64,000 bases of DNA. Origin: Ferriphaselus amnicola (GTDB lineage Bacteria; Pseudomonadota; Gammaproteobacteria; Burkholderiales; Gallionellaceae). Of this stretch, positions 56,468 through 64,000 are shown in pieces. The DNA lies in contig NZ_AP018738.1 in the NCBI RefSeq assembly GCF_000974685.2, positions 1,116,001 to 1,180,000 of the forward strand, in the 5' to 3' direction. The notes beneath the pieces are model-generated. The model did not search any database, was not told where the DNA came from, and saw only the letters and a program-made list of their open reading frames with translations. The first letter of the stretch is position 1. The number at the start of each line of letters is the position of its first letter. Both the position numbers and the translations under genes were made by a program.

Positions 56468-57601
56468 ATGGTCAGCGCTGCCGACATCCTGAATGCGCGC
56501 ATCTTGATCGTGGACGATCTCGATGCGAATGTTCAGCTCCTTAACCGGATGCTGGTCGCGGCGGGTTACACCTCGGTCGAGTCCACCACCGATCCACTCG
56601 CCGTCTGCGAATTGCACCGCAACCGCGCTTTCGACTTGATTCTGCTCGACCTCAAGATGCCGATGATGGATGGATTCCAAGTGATGGAGGCGTTGAAAGA
56701 GAACGAGCTAGAAAGTTACTTGCCCGTGCTGGTGATCACGGCACAGCCTGAGCAGAAATTGCACGCGCTACAAGCGGGCGCCAAGGATTTCATCAGCAAA
56801 CCGTTTGACTTGCCCGAAGTGCTGGTGCGAGTCCACAACATGCTCGAAGTGCGCTTGTTGCACGACGAGAGCAAGCGCTACAGCATCGAGCTGGAACATA
56901 AGATCGACGAAGTCGAAGCCAGCCGCGAGTTGATTCGTCAGCAAAGCGTCGAGGTTCAGACGCTCTACGACAAAGTCATCGCTGAGCAAAAGCGATCTGT
57001 CGAGTTGAGTATGCAACCGGGAGCGATGGTCGGTGTGGAGAAGGAGGAGCGCTTGGCTACGCCTTGGTTTCGCAGCTTGTGGCTCCGCCATCCTTGGCTA
57101 CAGGTCAATCTGCTGACCGCCTTCGCGGCCGCTACCGTAGTCGGGATGTTTCAATCGACCATCGACCGTTTGTTGATTCTCACTGTATTTTTGCCGATCT
57201 TGGCCGGTCAGTCCGGCAACACTGGCAGTCAAGCACTGGCGATCACCTTGCGTGGGATCACTTTGGGTGATTTGAAATCAGGCAAGGAACGGCAGTTGGT
57301 GAAGAAAGAAGCGCTGTTGGGTTTGCTCAACGGCGTACTCGTCGGCGTGGTTGCAGCGATCGGCATGTATGCACTGGCAACGGCCCAACATGTACCCAAA
57401 GCAGGGCTACTTGGACTCGTAGTGCTGCTCGCCATGATCGTCAGTTGCGTCATCAGCAGTATCTGTGGCGCGCTGGTTCCCTTGATCCTCAAGCGGATCG
57501 GCGCCGATCCCGCCACGGCCTCCAGTATTTTCCTCAGCACGGCGACCGATGTGGTGAGCATGGGTATGTTGCTTGGGCTGGCAACGCTGATGGTGCGGTG
57601 A
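56468..57601 (+). CDS. Receiver domain fused to an MgtE magnesium-channel domain
   Basis: Residues 1-130 form a CheY-like receiver (acidic pair D16-D17, phospho-Asp D61 in LLDLKMP, Lys111 in SKPF). Residues 131-180 look like a coiled coil. From about 205 to 377 the sequence is the MgtE transmembrane domain: five helices with LPILAGQSGNTGSQ (near 242) and GADPATASSIFLSTATDV (near 345), where the pore Asp and Mg2+-site residues lie. The N and CBS domains that normally gate MgtE are missing. Phosphorylation may therefore gate Mg2+ flow; that is inference. It starts 8 bases after the kinase. Confidence 0.85.
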   Translation: MVSAADILNARILIVDDLDANVQLLNRMLVAAGYTSVESTTDPLAVCELHRNRAFDLILLDLKMPMMDGFQVMEALKENELESYLPVLVITAQPEQKLHALQAGAKDFISKPFDLPEVLVRVHNMLEVRLLHDESKRYSIELEHKIDEVEASRELIRQQSVEVQTLYDKVIAEQKRSVELSMQPGAMVGVEKEERLATPWFRSLWLRHPWLQVNLLTAFAAATVVGMFQSTIDRLLILTVFLPILAGQSGNTGSQALAITLRGITLGDLKSGKERQLVKKEALLGLLNGVLVGVVAAIGMYALATAQHVPKAGLLGLVVLLAMIVSCVISSICGALVPLILKRIGADPATASSIFLSTATDVVSMGMLLGLATLMVR

Positions 57602-57624
57602 CTTATGAATATCAGGGAGCAAAC

Positions 57625-58689
57625 ATGATAAGTGCAAGCGACATCCTAAACGGCAAGATCCTGGTCGTTGACGATCAACAGGCGAATGTCATGCTGATCG
57701 AACGCATCTTGCGCGGGGCAGGTTATGTTTCGATCACCTCCACGATGAATCCCACTGAAGTCTGTGAGTTGCATCGCGAACACCATTACGATTTGATTTT
57801 GCTTGATCTACAGATGCCGGTCATGGATGGATTCCAAGTCATGGATGGCTTGCGGGAAATCGAGACTGGCGATTATCTGCCCGTACTGGTGATCACCGCA
57901 CAGCCAGACCACAAGCTGCGTGCTTTCCAAGCGGGCGCGAAGGATTTCGTCAGTAAGCCATTCGAGATGGCCGAAGTGTTGGCGCGGGTGCGCAATATGC
58001 TGGAGGTGCGCTTGTTGCATCAAGAGCTGCACAGCCACAACGAGTTGTTGGAACAGCGGGTGTTGGAGCGTACCGCCGATCTGCAAGAGAGCTATCTGGA
58101 AACCATCTTTACCATGACGCGGGCGGCGGAACACAAAGACGAAGATACTGGCGCCCACGTTCAACGTATCAGCTACTACAGCCGCGAGTTGGCGCGGATA
58201 CTTGGGCAGAGCGAGGTGTTCATCGAGCAAATCTTCTTTGCCAGTCCGATGCACGACATCGGCAAGATCGGCATCCCTGACCATATCCTGCTCAAACCGG
58301 GAGGATTTACGCCGGAGGAGTGGACCGTGATGAAAAGCCATTCCGCGATGGGCGCGAAGATCCTTGGCAACAGCAAATCGCCGTATCTCAAGATGGGAGC
58401 GGAGATCGCGCTGAATCACCATGAGCGGTGGGACGGTGGCGGTTATCCGAATGGAAGGAAAGGCGAGGATATTCCTCTGGCGGCGCGCATCATGAATATC
58501 TGCGACATCTATGACGCGCTGCGCAGCAAGCGCCCATATAAGCCGGCCTTCGATCACCAAAAGGCGGTGCAAATCATCACTCAAGGCGATGGGCGAACCC
58601 AGCCAGAGCACTTCGATCCAGCGATCATTGCGGCATTCCATCAGCACGAGGCATCATTTGGCGAGATATTTGAGCTATACACCCACTGA
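57625..58689 (+). CDS. Receiver-HD-GYP response regulator (cyclic-di-GMP phosphodiesterase)
   Basis: The 354-residue protein has a receiver (phospho-Asp D61, Lys111) about two thirds identical to that of the preceding MgtE fusion. A linker helix follows, then an HD-GYP domain with HKDEDTGAH near 172, SPMHDIGKIGIPD near 210, and the signature HHERWDGGGYP near 272. HD-GYP enzymes hydrolyse cyclic-di-GMP. I used the ATG with GGGAG before it, 23 bases after the MgtE fusion stop. Confidence 0.93.
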   Translation: MISASDILNGKILVVDDQQANVMLIERILRGAGYVSITSTMNPTEVCELHREHHYDLILLDLQMPVMDGFQVMDGLREIETGDYLPVLVITAQPDHKLRAFQAGAKDFVSKPFEMAEVLARVRNMLEVRLLHQELHSHNELLEQRVLERTADLQESYLETIFTMTRAAEHKDEDTGAHVQRISYYSRELARILGQSEVFIEQIFFASPMHDIGKIGIPDHILLKPGGFTPEEWTVMKSHSAMGAKILGNSKSPYLKMGAEIALNHHERWDGGGYPNGRKGEDIPLAARIMNICDIYDALRSKRPYKPAFDHQKAVQIITQGDGRTQPEHFDPAIIAAFHQHEASFGEIFELYTH

Positions 58690-58710
58690 ATGCGATGCAA
58701 CTTTGGCTTG

Positions 58711-58730
58711 CGTTCGGCACCGCACATACA
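58711..58730. promoter_or_regulatory. Palindrome CGTTCGGCACCGCACATACA, regulon site 6
   Basis: GTTCG-N4-CGCACATAC stands 56 bases upstream of the small porin gene start and behind the HD-GYP gene. Confidence 0.6.
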
Positions 58731-58785
58731 TTGCAGCGTCTGCACTCTAGACTGTGCATCCGCAATGGATAAATTAGGAGTGGAA

Positions 58786-59265
58786 ATGAAAAAGATTCTG
58801 GTAGTAGCAGCGCTTAGCGCAGCAATGTTGTCAATGTCCGCCACTGCCGATCCTTACCTTGGTGCAGGGGTTGGTGCGTATAAGACTGACACGAACAATA
58901 CTTCGTACAAGCTGTTTGGTGGACTTCAGGCATCACCAAATTTTGCTGTGGAGGCGGCCTATAACGATTTTCGGAGTTATCGGGGCGCGAGTGCCGACTC
59001 TTGGTCCTTAGCTGCGATAGGCATTATTCCTCTGGATCAGGGGTGGAGCGTGTTCGGCAAGCTGGGGCCCAGCTATAACCGCACACGGAATGTCGGTGGC
59101 AGCAATCGTACCGATCTGTTGGCTGGTGTCGGCGTAGGTTTCAATGCAAGCAAGGACCTGACCATACGCTTAGAGTATGAAGATTTTGGCACGTTGACAA
59201 ACACAGCTGGCGCGATCAACCACAAGGCAACCGCGTGGGGACTTAACGTTAAGTATTCACTTTAA
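58786..59265 (+). CDS. Small OmpA-like beta-barrel protein
   Basis: The 159-residue product has a signal peptide (about 1-21) and an eight-strand barrel pattern (YLGAGVGAYKTDTNN, then VFGKLGPSYNRTR, and ending WGLNVKYSL) without a periplasmic OmpA domain. It is probably an outer-membrane protein of the OmpA/OmpW-like barrel class. AGGAG precedes the ATG; a terminator follows. Confidence 0.85.
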   Translation: MKKILVVAALSAAMLSMSATADPYLGAGVGAYKTDTNNTSYKLFGGLQASPNFAVEAAYNDFRSYRGASADSWSLAAIGIIPLDQGWSVFGKLGPSYNRTRNVGGSNRTDLLAGVGVGFNASKDLTIRLEYEDFGTLTNTAGAINHKATAWGLNVKYSL

Positions 59266-59282
59266 TAAATTGTTTTACATAG

Positions 59283-59306
59283 AAACCGGAAGTGATTCCG
59301 GTTTTT
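59283..59306 (+). terminator. Rho-independent terminator
   Basis: AACCGGAA and TTCCGGTT pair around GTGA and are followed by TTTTG, 18 bases after the porin stop codon. Confidence 0.85.
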
Positions 59307-59421
59307 GTGCGCCCAATATTTGGCCATATCGTAGTCGATCAATTCATCACCACCTGCGGCATGAAAGATTTCACCGACTCTGTATCAATAGGTCTAGTAT
59401 GCGGACGTAAGAGGAGGAGAA

Positions 59422-60156
59422 ATGACCGCTATAAAGAAACTCCTAACCCACGCTGGTCGTGCTGATCCTAGGCAAAACCAGATTCTTGCGGCCTTGCCCG
59501 CACAGGATTACGCACGCCTGCTGCCTGATCTTGAGTTCATCAATATGCCGCTAGGATGGGCGCTGTGCGAGTCAGGTTGCCGCATGAGTCACCTGTACTT
59601 TCCCCTCGATAGTATCGTCTCGCTACTTTATGTGATGGAAGATGGCGCTTCAGGTGAGATCGCAGTCACCGGTAGAGAAGGCTTAGTCGGAATTTCCTTG
59701 ATCATGGGCGGTGATAGCGCGACGAGCCGAGCCGTGGTGCAAAGTGCTGGCAGTGGTTTTCGTCTCAAATCGAGTGTAATGAAGCGTGAATTTGCTATAG
59801 GCAGCCAATTGAAGATTCTGTCTTTGTGCTTCACGCAAGCGCTCATTGCCCAAATGTCTCAAACGGCGGTCTGCAACCGTCACCACACCTTGGATCAACA
59901 ACTTTGCCGTTGGCTATTGCTAAGCTTGGATCGTCTGCCCAGCAATGAGTTGGTGATGACGCAAGAGCTGATAGCGAACATGCTGGGTGTACGTCGCGAA
60001 GGCGTTACCGAGGCCGCTTGCCGATTGCAGCATGATGGCATGATCACCTATCGACGCGGGCATATCACCATCATCAATCGTTCCATGCTGGAAAAGCGGG
60101 TGTGCGAATGCTACGCCGTGGTAAAAAAAGAGTACGACCGTCTATTACCTCACTGA
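59422..60156 (+). CDS. Crp/Fnr-family transcriptional regulator
   Basis: The 244-residue protein has a cyclic-nucleotide-binding-like fold (MPLGWALCESGCRMSHLYFPLDSIVSLL near 41) and a C-terminal helix-turn-helix (MTQELIANMLGVRREGVTEAAC near 180). The recognition helix LGVRREGVT is nearly the same as in the regulator at 35492 (LGVRRVGVT), so both may read the same or overlapping sites. AGGAGGAG precedes the ATG. Confidence 0.9.
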   Translation: MTAIKKLLTHAGRADPRQNQILAALPAQDYARLLPDLEFINMPLGWALCESGCRMSHLYFPLDSIVSLLYVMEDGASGEIAVTGREGLVGISLIMGGDSATSRAVVQSAGSGFRLKSSVMKREFAIGSQLKILSLCFTQALIAQMSQTAVCNRHHTLDQQLCRWLLLSLDRLPSNELVMTQELIANMLGVRREGVTEAACRLQHDGMITYRRGHITIINRSMLEKRVCECYAVVKKEYDRLLPH

Positions 60157-60197
60157 GCGGCTTACTTAGGGCTGCCAGCTGACAGAGTTCCTTGGGA

Positions 60198-60217
60198 GTG
60201 TGCTCTACCGCACATAC
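60198..60217. promoter_or_regulatory. Palindrome-like GTGTGCTCTACCGCACATAC, regulon site 7
   Basis: The right half CGCACATAC is perfect and the left half is degenerate. The site lies between the Crp-like gene and the glucan synthase gene, about 95 bases before the latter. Confidence 0.5.
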
Positions 60218-60312
60218 CCGTAAAGTCCACACGCGGATACTTCACGCTGAAATTGTAGGCCAAGTAAGGCAGCCGCCTGACTCGCCATACAACAGCACGT
60301 GAGGAGTACGCC

Positions 60313-63300
60313 ATCGTCAAGGATTTTGGATTTGCAGCGCGCACTCGGAGTGAGCCACGCAATGCGCGGGATACCGAGCTGTTACGTTCCGAGCTATTCA
60401 GCATCGAGCAACTCAAGCGCCATGCCGTGGCATTGGCGGGAATGCACAAGATCGAACCGAATCCCGGGCCGGACAAGCTGCTGCCTCGCTTGGCGGACAA
60501 TGCCCGCGTACTGTTGGCCGCTTACGATCTCGTCACCGCAGCAACCACACAGGGAAAGCGCATCGCACCCGCAGAAGCTTGGCTGCTCGACAACTATTAC
60601 CTCATCGAACAACAGATCGACATGGCGCGGCGACATCTGCCACGCGGCTACAGCCGTCAATTGCCTAGACTGGCCGAGGGTGCAGCCACGGGGTATCCGC
60701 GCATCTACGACTTGGCGCTTGAACTGATCTCGCACATGGATGGCCGCATCGATAACGATAACGCCACGCACATCGTCGCCGCTTACCAGACGGTGCAGCC
60801 GCTGAAGTTGGGCGAGCTTTGGGCGTTCCCCATCATGTTGCAACTGTCGCTGTTGGAGAATCTGCGCCGCGTCGGGCTGCGCATCGCCCAGCGGCGCGAG
60901 GAGTTGGATGCCGCCATCTCATGGGCGGATAGGATGCTCGATACGGCGGAGCGGGAGCCCAAACTACTGATCCAGTTGCTGGCCGAGTTCGCCAATGCCG
61001 ACATCCCACTGACGGCGCCGTTCGTCGAGGAATTCTATGCACGCCTACAAGCGCATGGTCCGGCGATGCAGTTCGTACAGACATGGGTCGAGCAGAAGCT
61101 GCAAGAGCAGGGCGTGACCGCTACGCAGTTGTCGGAGGTGGCTAGCCGCACAGCCGCAGCGAATCAGATATCCATCGCCAACAGTGTCGGCAGTCTGCGA
61201 TCCATCGGAGCTATCGACTGGAAGAGCTATGTCGAATCGCTTAGTGCGGTCGAGCATATCCTGCGCGAAGACCCGCCCCAGATGTACGCGGCGCAGGACT
61301 TTGCTACGCGTGACCGCTACCGGCACGTCATCGAGGACATAGCGCGCAGTAGCACTTGCAATGAAATGACCGTGGCGCGTGAGGCTATCTTGCTGGCGCA
61401 AGCTGCCGCACAGCGTTTGAGCACTAGCCATCGCAGCGCCCATGTCGGCTACTATTTGATCGACAACGGCAGAGAGCGACTCGAACGCTCGATCGGCTGC
61501 CATCTGAGCTGGCAGGTACGTGCTAATCGCTTTAGTCGAAAATATTGTCTGAGTCTATATTTGGCGCCCATCTTCATTATCACTGCGCTGGCGACAGGTT
61601 TTGTGGTCTCGGCCTTTTCCAGTCTGGCGGTGAGTGACTGGCGCTACTGGTTCATGGTGATTGCGGGGCTGATCAGTGCCTCGGCATTGGGGGTGTCGCT
61701 GGTGAACTTACTCGCGACGCGCCTATTACCGCCGCGCGTGTTGCCACGCTTGGATTTCTCGCAGGGCATCCCCGACCTTCATCGAACGATGGTCGTTGTG
61801 CCGACCTTGCTGAGTAGTGCGCAGGAGATCGACACTTTGCTCGAAGCCTTGGAGATTCGCTATCTAGGCAATCGTGACCCGAATCTGTATTTCGCCTTAC
61901 TGACCGACTTTCGCGATGCGTCCAGCCGCAGCTTGCCGGACGATGATGCGCTGCTCGCCCATGCCCGCGCGGCGGTAAGCTCACTCAACGAAACCTATCA
62001 AAGCGACCGTCCCTGCGTGTTCTATCTGTTCCATCGCCCTCGGGTGTGGAATCCGCACGAACAAGTTTGGATGGGTTACGAGCGCAAGCGTGGCAAGCTG
62101 GAGCAGTTCAATGCCAGACTGCGGGGCGAGTCGCATAGTGCGTTCTCGGAGGTGATCGGTGATGTGGCTATCCTGAGTTCGATCAAGTACGTCATCACCT
62201 TGGATACCGACACGCAACTGCCGCGCGATGCTGCACAGACGCTGATCGGCAATATCGCCCATCCGCTTAATCGCCCGGTGTACGACGCTGAACTGGGGCG
62301 CATCGTCGAAGGCTATGCGATCTTACAGCCGCGCGCTTCGATCAGTCTCACCAGCGCAGGACAAACTTGGTTCGCTAAACTGTTCGCGGGTGAATCCGGT
62401 CTCGATCCTTATACGCGTGAGGTCTCCGATGTCTATCAGGACATCTTTGGTGAAGGCTCGTTCATCGGCAAAGGCATCTACGATGTGGATGCATTCCGTC
62501 AGGCGGTCGATGGCCGCTTTCCCGAGAATCTGATCCTGAGTCACGACTTGCTGGAGAGCGCTTATGCGCGCTCGGCGTTGGTGACGTATGTCGATTTGAT
62601 CGAAGAGCATCCGACCAGCTATGCCATCGAAACCAGCCGAAGGCATCGCTGGATACGCGGCGACTGGCAGATCGCTGGCTGGCTGTTCCCGCGCGTACCG
62701 GGGCCGCCGAGCACAGCAGGGGAGAAGGCCAAGTGGCAGTCCAATTCCCTCACCGCCTTGTCGATTTGGAAGATTTTTGACAATCTGCGCCGCAGCTTAG
62801 TACCGCCGTCATTACTGGCTTTGCTGGTGGGAGGTTGGTTATTCGGACAGGGGCACGCTTGGCTGTGGACGCTGATGGTCCTCGGAGTGGTGCTGTTGCA
62901 TACATTTTTGGGCACGCTGATCGCGTTGATGCGTAAGGCATCTGAGCGCGATTGGCAAGAGCATCTGCTGTTGACGCTTAGCTCAACTGGCCGTCCCATC
63001 ATGGTCGCCGTCTTGACCTTAGTGCTGTTGCCTTACGATGCGTTGATCTGCCTTGATGCGATCTTTCGTTCGGGGGTACGGATGCTGTTCACCCGACGTG
63101 GCTTGTTGCTGTGGCACATGGGGGCGTATGCCAAACGCAACGCTCTTCGGACGCTGGCCCAATTCTATGTCGAGATGTGGTTCGCACCGGCGCTGGCCTT
63201 GGGGGTGCTGTTCGTCCTCGAACGTACGCACCCAGCGGAATTGGTCTATTGCGTTCCGGTCGCTTTGCTCTGGTTGGTATCGCCCGCTGTGGGCTGGTGG

Positions 63301-64000
63301 ATTAGCCGACCTCTGATCGAGTCCGAGCCGGAGTTGAGTGCGACACAAAGGCTATTCCTACAAGCAGCCGCACGCCGAACTTGGCGTTACTTCTCCAAAT
63401 TCGTCGGCCCGCTAGACAACTGGCTACCGCCGGATAATTTTCAGGAATATCCTGCGCCGGCTATCGCAACGCGTACTTCGCCGACCAATATCGGCATGGC
63501 GCTGCTGGCGAATCTGGCCGCTTATGACCTAGGGTATATCTCCTCCGGCGAGTTGTTGCGCCTGACCGACAATACCTTGAGCACTCTGGAGAAATTAGAG
63601 CGTTACCACGGCCATTTCTATAACTGGTATGACACGCGTAGCTTGCAGCCGCTGTATCCGCAATACGTCTCGTCGGTCGATAGTGGCAACCTAGCGGGCA
63701 GCTTGCTCACTTTGCAGGCTGGGTTGGTGGAATTGAAAGATAGCACGATATGTCCATCCAAATCATTCAATGGCTTATCTGACACATTGCAGGTATTTAC
63801 CGAGCATCTTCCCTTGGCACTCTCGCCAGAGTTGGCGCAGAAACTCGCCTTCTTACAGGACACCTTGAGTGCGATTAGACTATCCCATGGGCTGACTTTG
63901 GCCGTTGTCGAGCGCAAGTTGAGTGAGCTGCACTTGACCGGCGGTCGCCTAGTGGCCTGCTTACCCGCAGACATCGACTTAGATGGCGAGTTGTTCTATT
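60313..64000 (+). CDS. Cyclic beta-1,2-glucan synthase-like protein, N-terminal part (runs off the window)
   Basis: The open frame continues to the last base (1229 codons seen of perhaps 2800). It has the NdvB N-terminal region (SELFSIEQL, then LLPRLADNARVLL), membrane helices near 417-470, and a GT84 domain with YVITLDTDTQLP near 630 and RRHRWIRGDWQ near 775. Further membrane segments and a glucoamylase-like domain (RTSPTNIGMALLANLAAYDLGY near 1055) follow. Such enzymes make periplasmic cyclic glucans from UDP-glucose. No ATG/GTG/TTG precedes the conserved start region; GAGGAG stands 6 bases before an ATC, which I provisionally use. Confidence 0.85.
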   Translation, partial: MVKDFGFAARTRSEPRNARDTELLRSELFSIEQLKRHAVALAGMHKIEPNPGPDKLLPRLADNARVLLAAYDLVTAATTQGKRIAPAEAWLLDNYYLIEQQIDMARRHLPRGYSRQLPRLAEGAATGYPRIYDLALELISHMDGRIDNDNATHIVAAYQTVQPLKLGELWAFPIMLQLSLLENLRRVGLRIAQRREELDAAISWADRMLDTAEREPKLLIQLLAEFANADIPLTAPFVEEFYARLQAHGPAMQFVQTWVEQKLQEQGVTATQLSEVASRTAAANQISIANSVGSLRSIGAIDWKSYVESLSAVEHILREDPPQMYAAQDFATRDRYRHVIEDIARSSTCNEMTVAREAILLAQAAAQRLSTSHRSAHVGYYLIDNGRERLERSIGCHLSWQVRANRFSRKYCLSLYLAPIFIITALATGFVVSAFSSLAVSDWRYWFMVIAGLISASALGVSLVNLLATRLLPPRVLPRLDFSQGIPDLHRTMVVVPTLLSSAQEIDTLLEALEIRYLGNRDPNLYFALLTDFRDASSRSLPDDDALLAHARAAVSSLNETYQSDRPCVFYLFHRPRVWNPHEQVWMGYERKRGKLEQFNARLRGESHSAFSEVIGDVAILSSIKYVITLDTDTQLPRDAAQTLIGNIAHPLNRPVYDAELGRIVEGYAILQPRASISLTSAGQTWFAKLFAGESGLDPYTREVSDVYQDIFGEGSFIGKGIYDVDAFRQAVDGRFPENLILSHDLLESAYARSALVTYVDLIEEHPTSYAIETSRRHRWIRGDWQIAGWLFPRVPGPPSTAGEKAKWQSNSLTALSIWKIFDNLRRSLVPPSLLALLVGGWLFGQGHAWLWTLMVLGVVLLHTFLGTLIALMRKASERDWQEHLLLTLSSTGRPIMVAVLTLVLLPYDALICLDAIFRSGVRMLFTRRGLLLWHMGAYAKRNALRTLAQFYVEMWFAPALALGVLFVLERTHPAELVYCVPVALLWLVSPAVGWWISRPLIESEPELSATQRLFLQAAARRTWRYFSKFVGPLDNWLPPDNFQEYPAPAIATRTSPTNIGMALLANLAAYDLGYISSGELLRLTDNTLSTLEKLERYHGHFYNWYDTRSLQPLYPQYVSSVDSGNLAGSLLTLQAGLVELKDSTICPSKSFNGLSDTLQVFTEHLPLALSPELAQKLAFLQDTLSAIRLSHGLTLAVVERKLSELHLTGGRLVACLPADIDLDGELFY

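Overview
The window looks like chromosome of a betaproteobacterium, most likely a Nitrosomonadales/Gallionellaceae-type organism. The evidence is the gene order nagZ, zipA-ligA-galU-hpt-mtnP-def, an ettA-type ABC-F gene, a split gsp operon, and a CsbD/BON/DUF883 stress block. The genus is an inference I cannot fix. Host genes are GC-rich. Two stretches (about 1800-2240 and 21970-23800) are visibly AT-richer.

1-7116 is a chromosomal integron. An integron integrase (intI, + strand) reads away from an array of gene cassettes whose genes lie on the minus strand. Cassettes are separated by palindromic attC sites whose outer 7-mers pair as complements cassette by cassette. Contents include small secreted or membrane proteins, an Mrr-like restriction nuclease with a zinc ribbon, and a cassette whose only plausible gene is a 35-residue toxin-like peptide under a hairpin. 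A full IS1111-type element sits at the attI end inside attC remnants, and a truncated copy caps the far end.

7122-21912 is mostly housekeeping: a lipoprotein, nagZ, then a tightly overlapping run zipA-ligA-galU-hpt-mtnP-def-K+ channel. A convergent minus-strand set follows (NlpC/P60, ppa, folD), then cysM, an EamA transporter and ettA.

21970-29840 is accessory. Three consecutive dCTP deaminase/dUTPase-fold genes form an AT-rich operon; one has a C-terminal membrane anchor and one is interrupted by an in-frame amber codon. After them come a truncated NERD gene, a MITE-like repeat, several copies of a 22-base repeat, a secreted phytochelatin-synthase-like protease, a CMD protein, an AraC regulator, an NAD(P)-binding protein, a zeta-toxin-like remnant and a RAYT transposase remnant.

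29923-46887 carries a UDG-family gene, an OmpA protein, a 1018-residue Ig-repeat plus ice-binding-domain lipoprotein, a Crp/Fnr regulator, and a complete type II secretion cluster split into gspCDEF (minus) and gspGHIJKLMN (plus).

46902-64000 holds envelope and stress proteins (BON, CsbD, glycine zipper, DUF4398, OmpA, DUF3309, DUF883, YqjE, YqjK). Next is a signalling operon: a seven-PAS hybrid kinase, a receiver domain fused to an MgtE Mg2+ channel domain, and a receiver-HD-GYP protein. A small porin, a second Crp/Fnr regulator and the start of a cyclic beta-glucan synthase (cut by the window end) complete it.

Eight copies of one palindrome, GTKCG-N4-CGYAC, lie in intergenic regions before the ice-binding gene, the Crp gene, the gsp cluster, the BON/csbD pair, the DUF4398 gene, the porin and the glucan synthase. 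They suggest one regulon joining secretion, envelope and stress genes.
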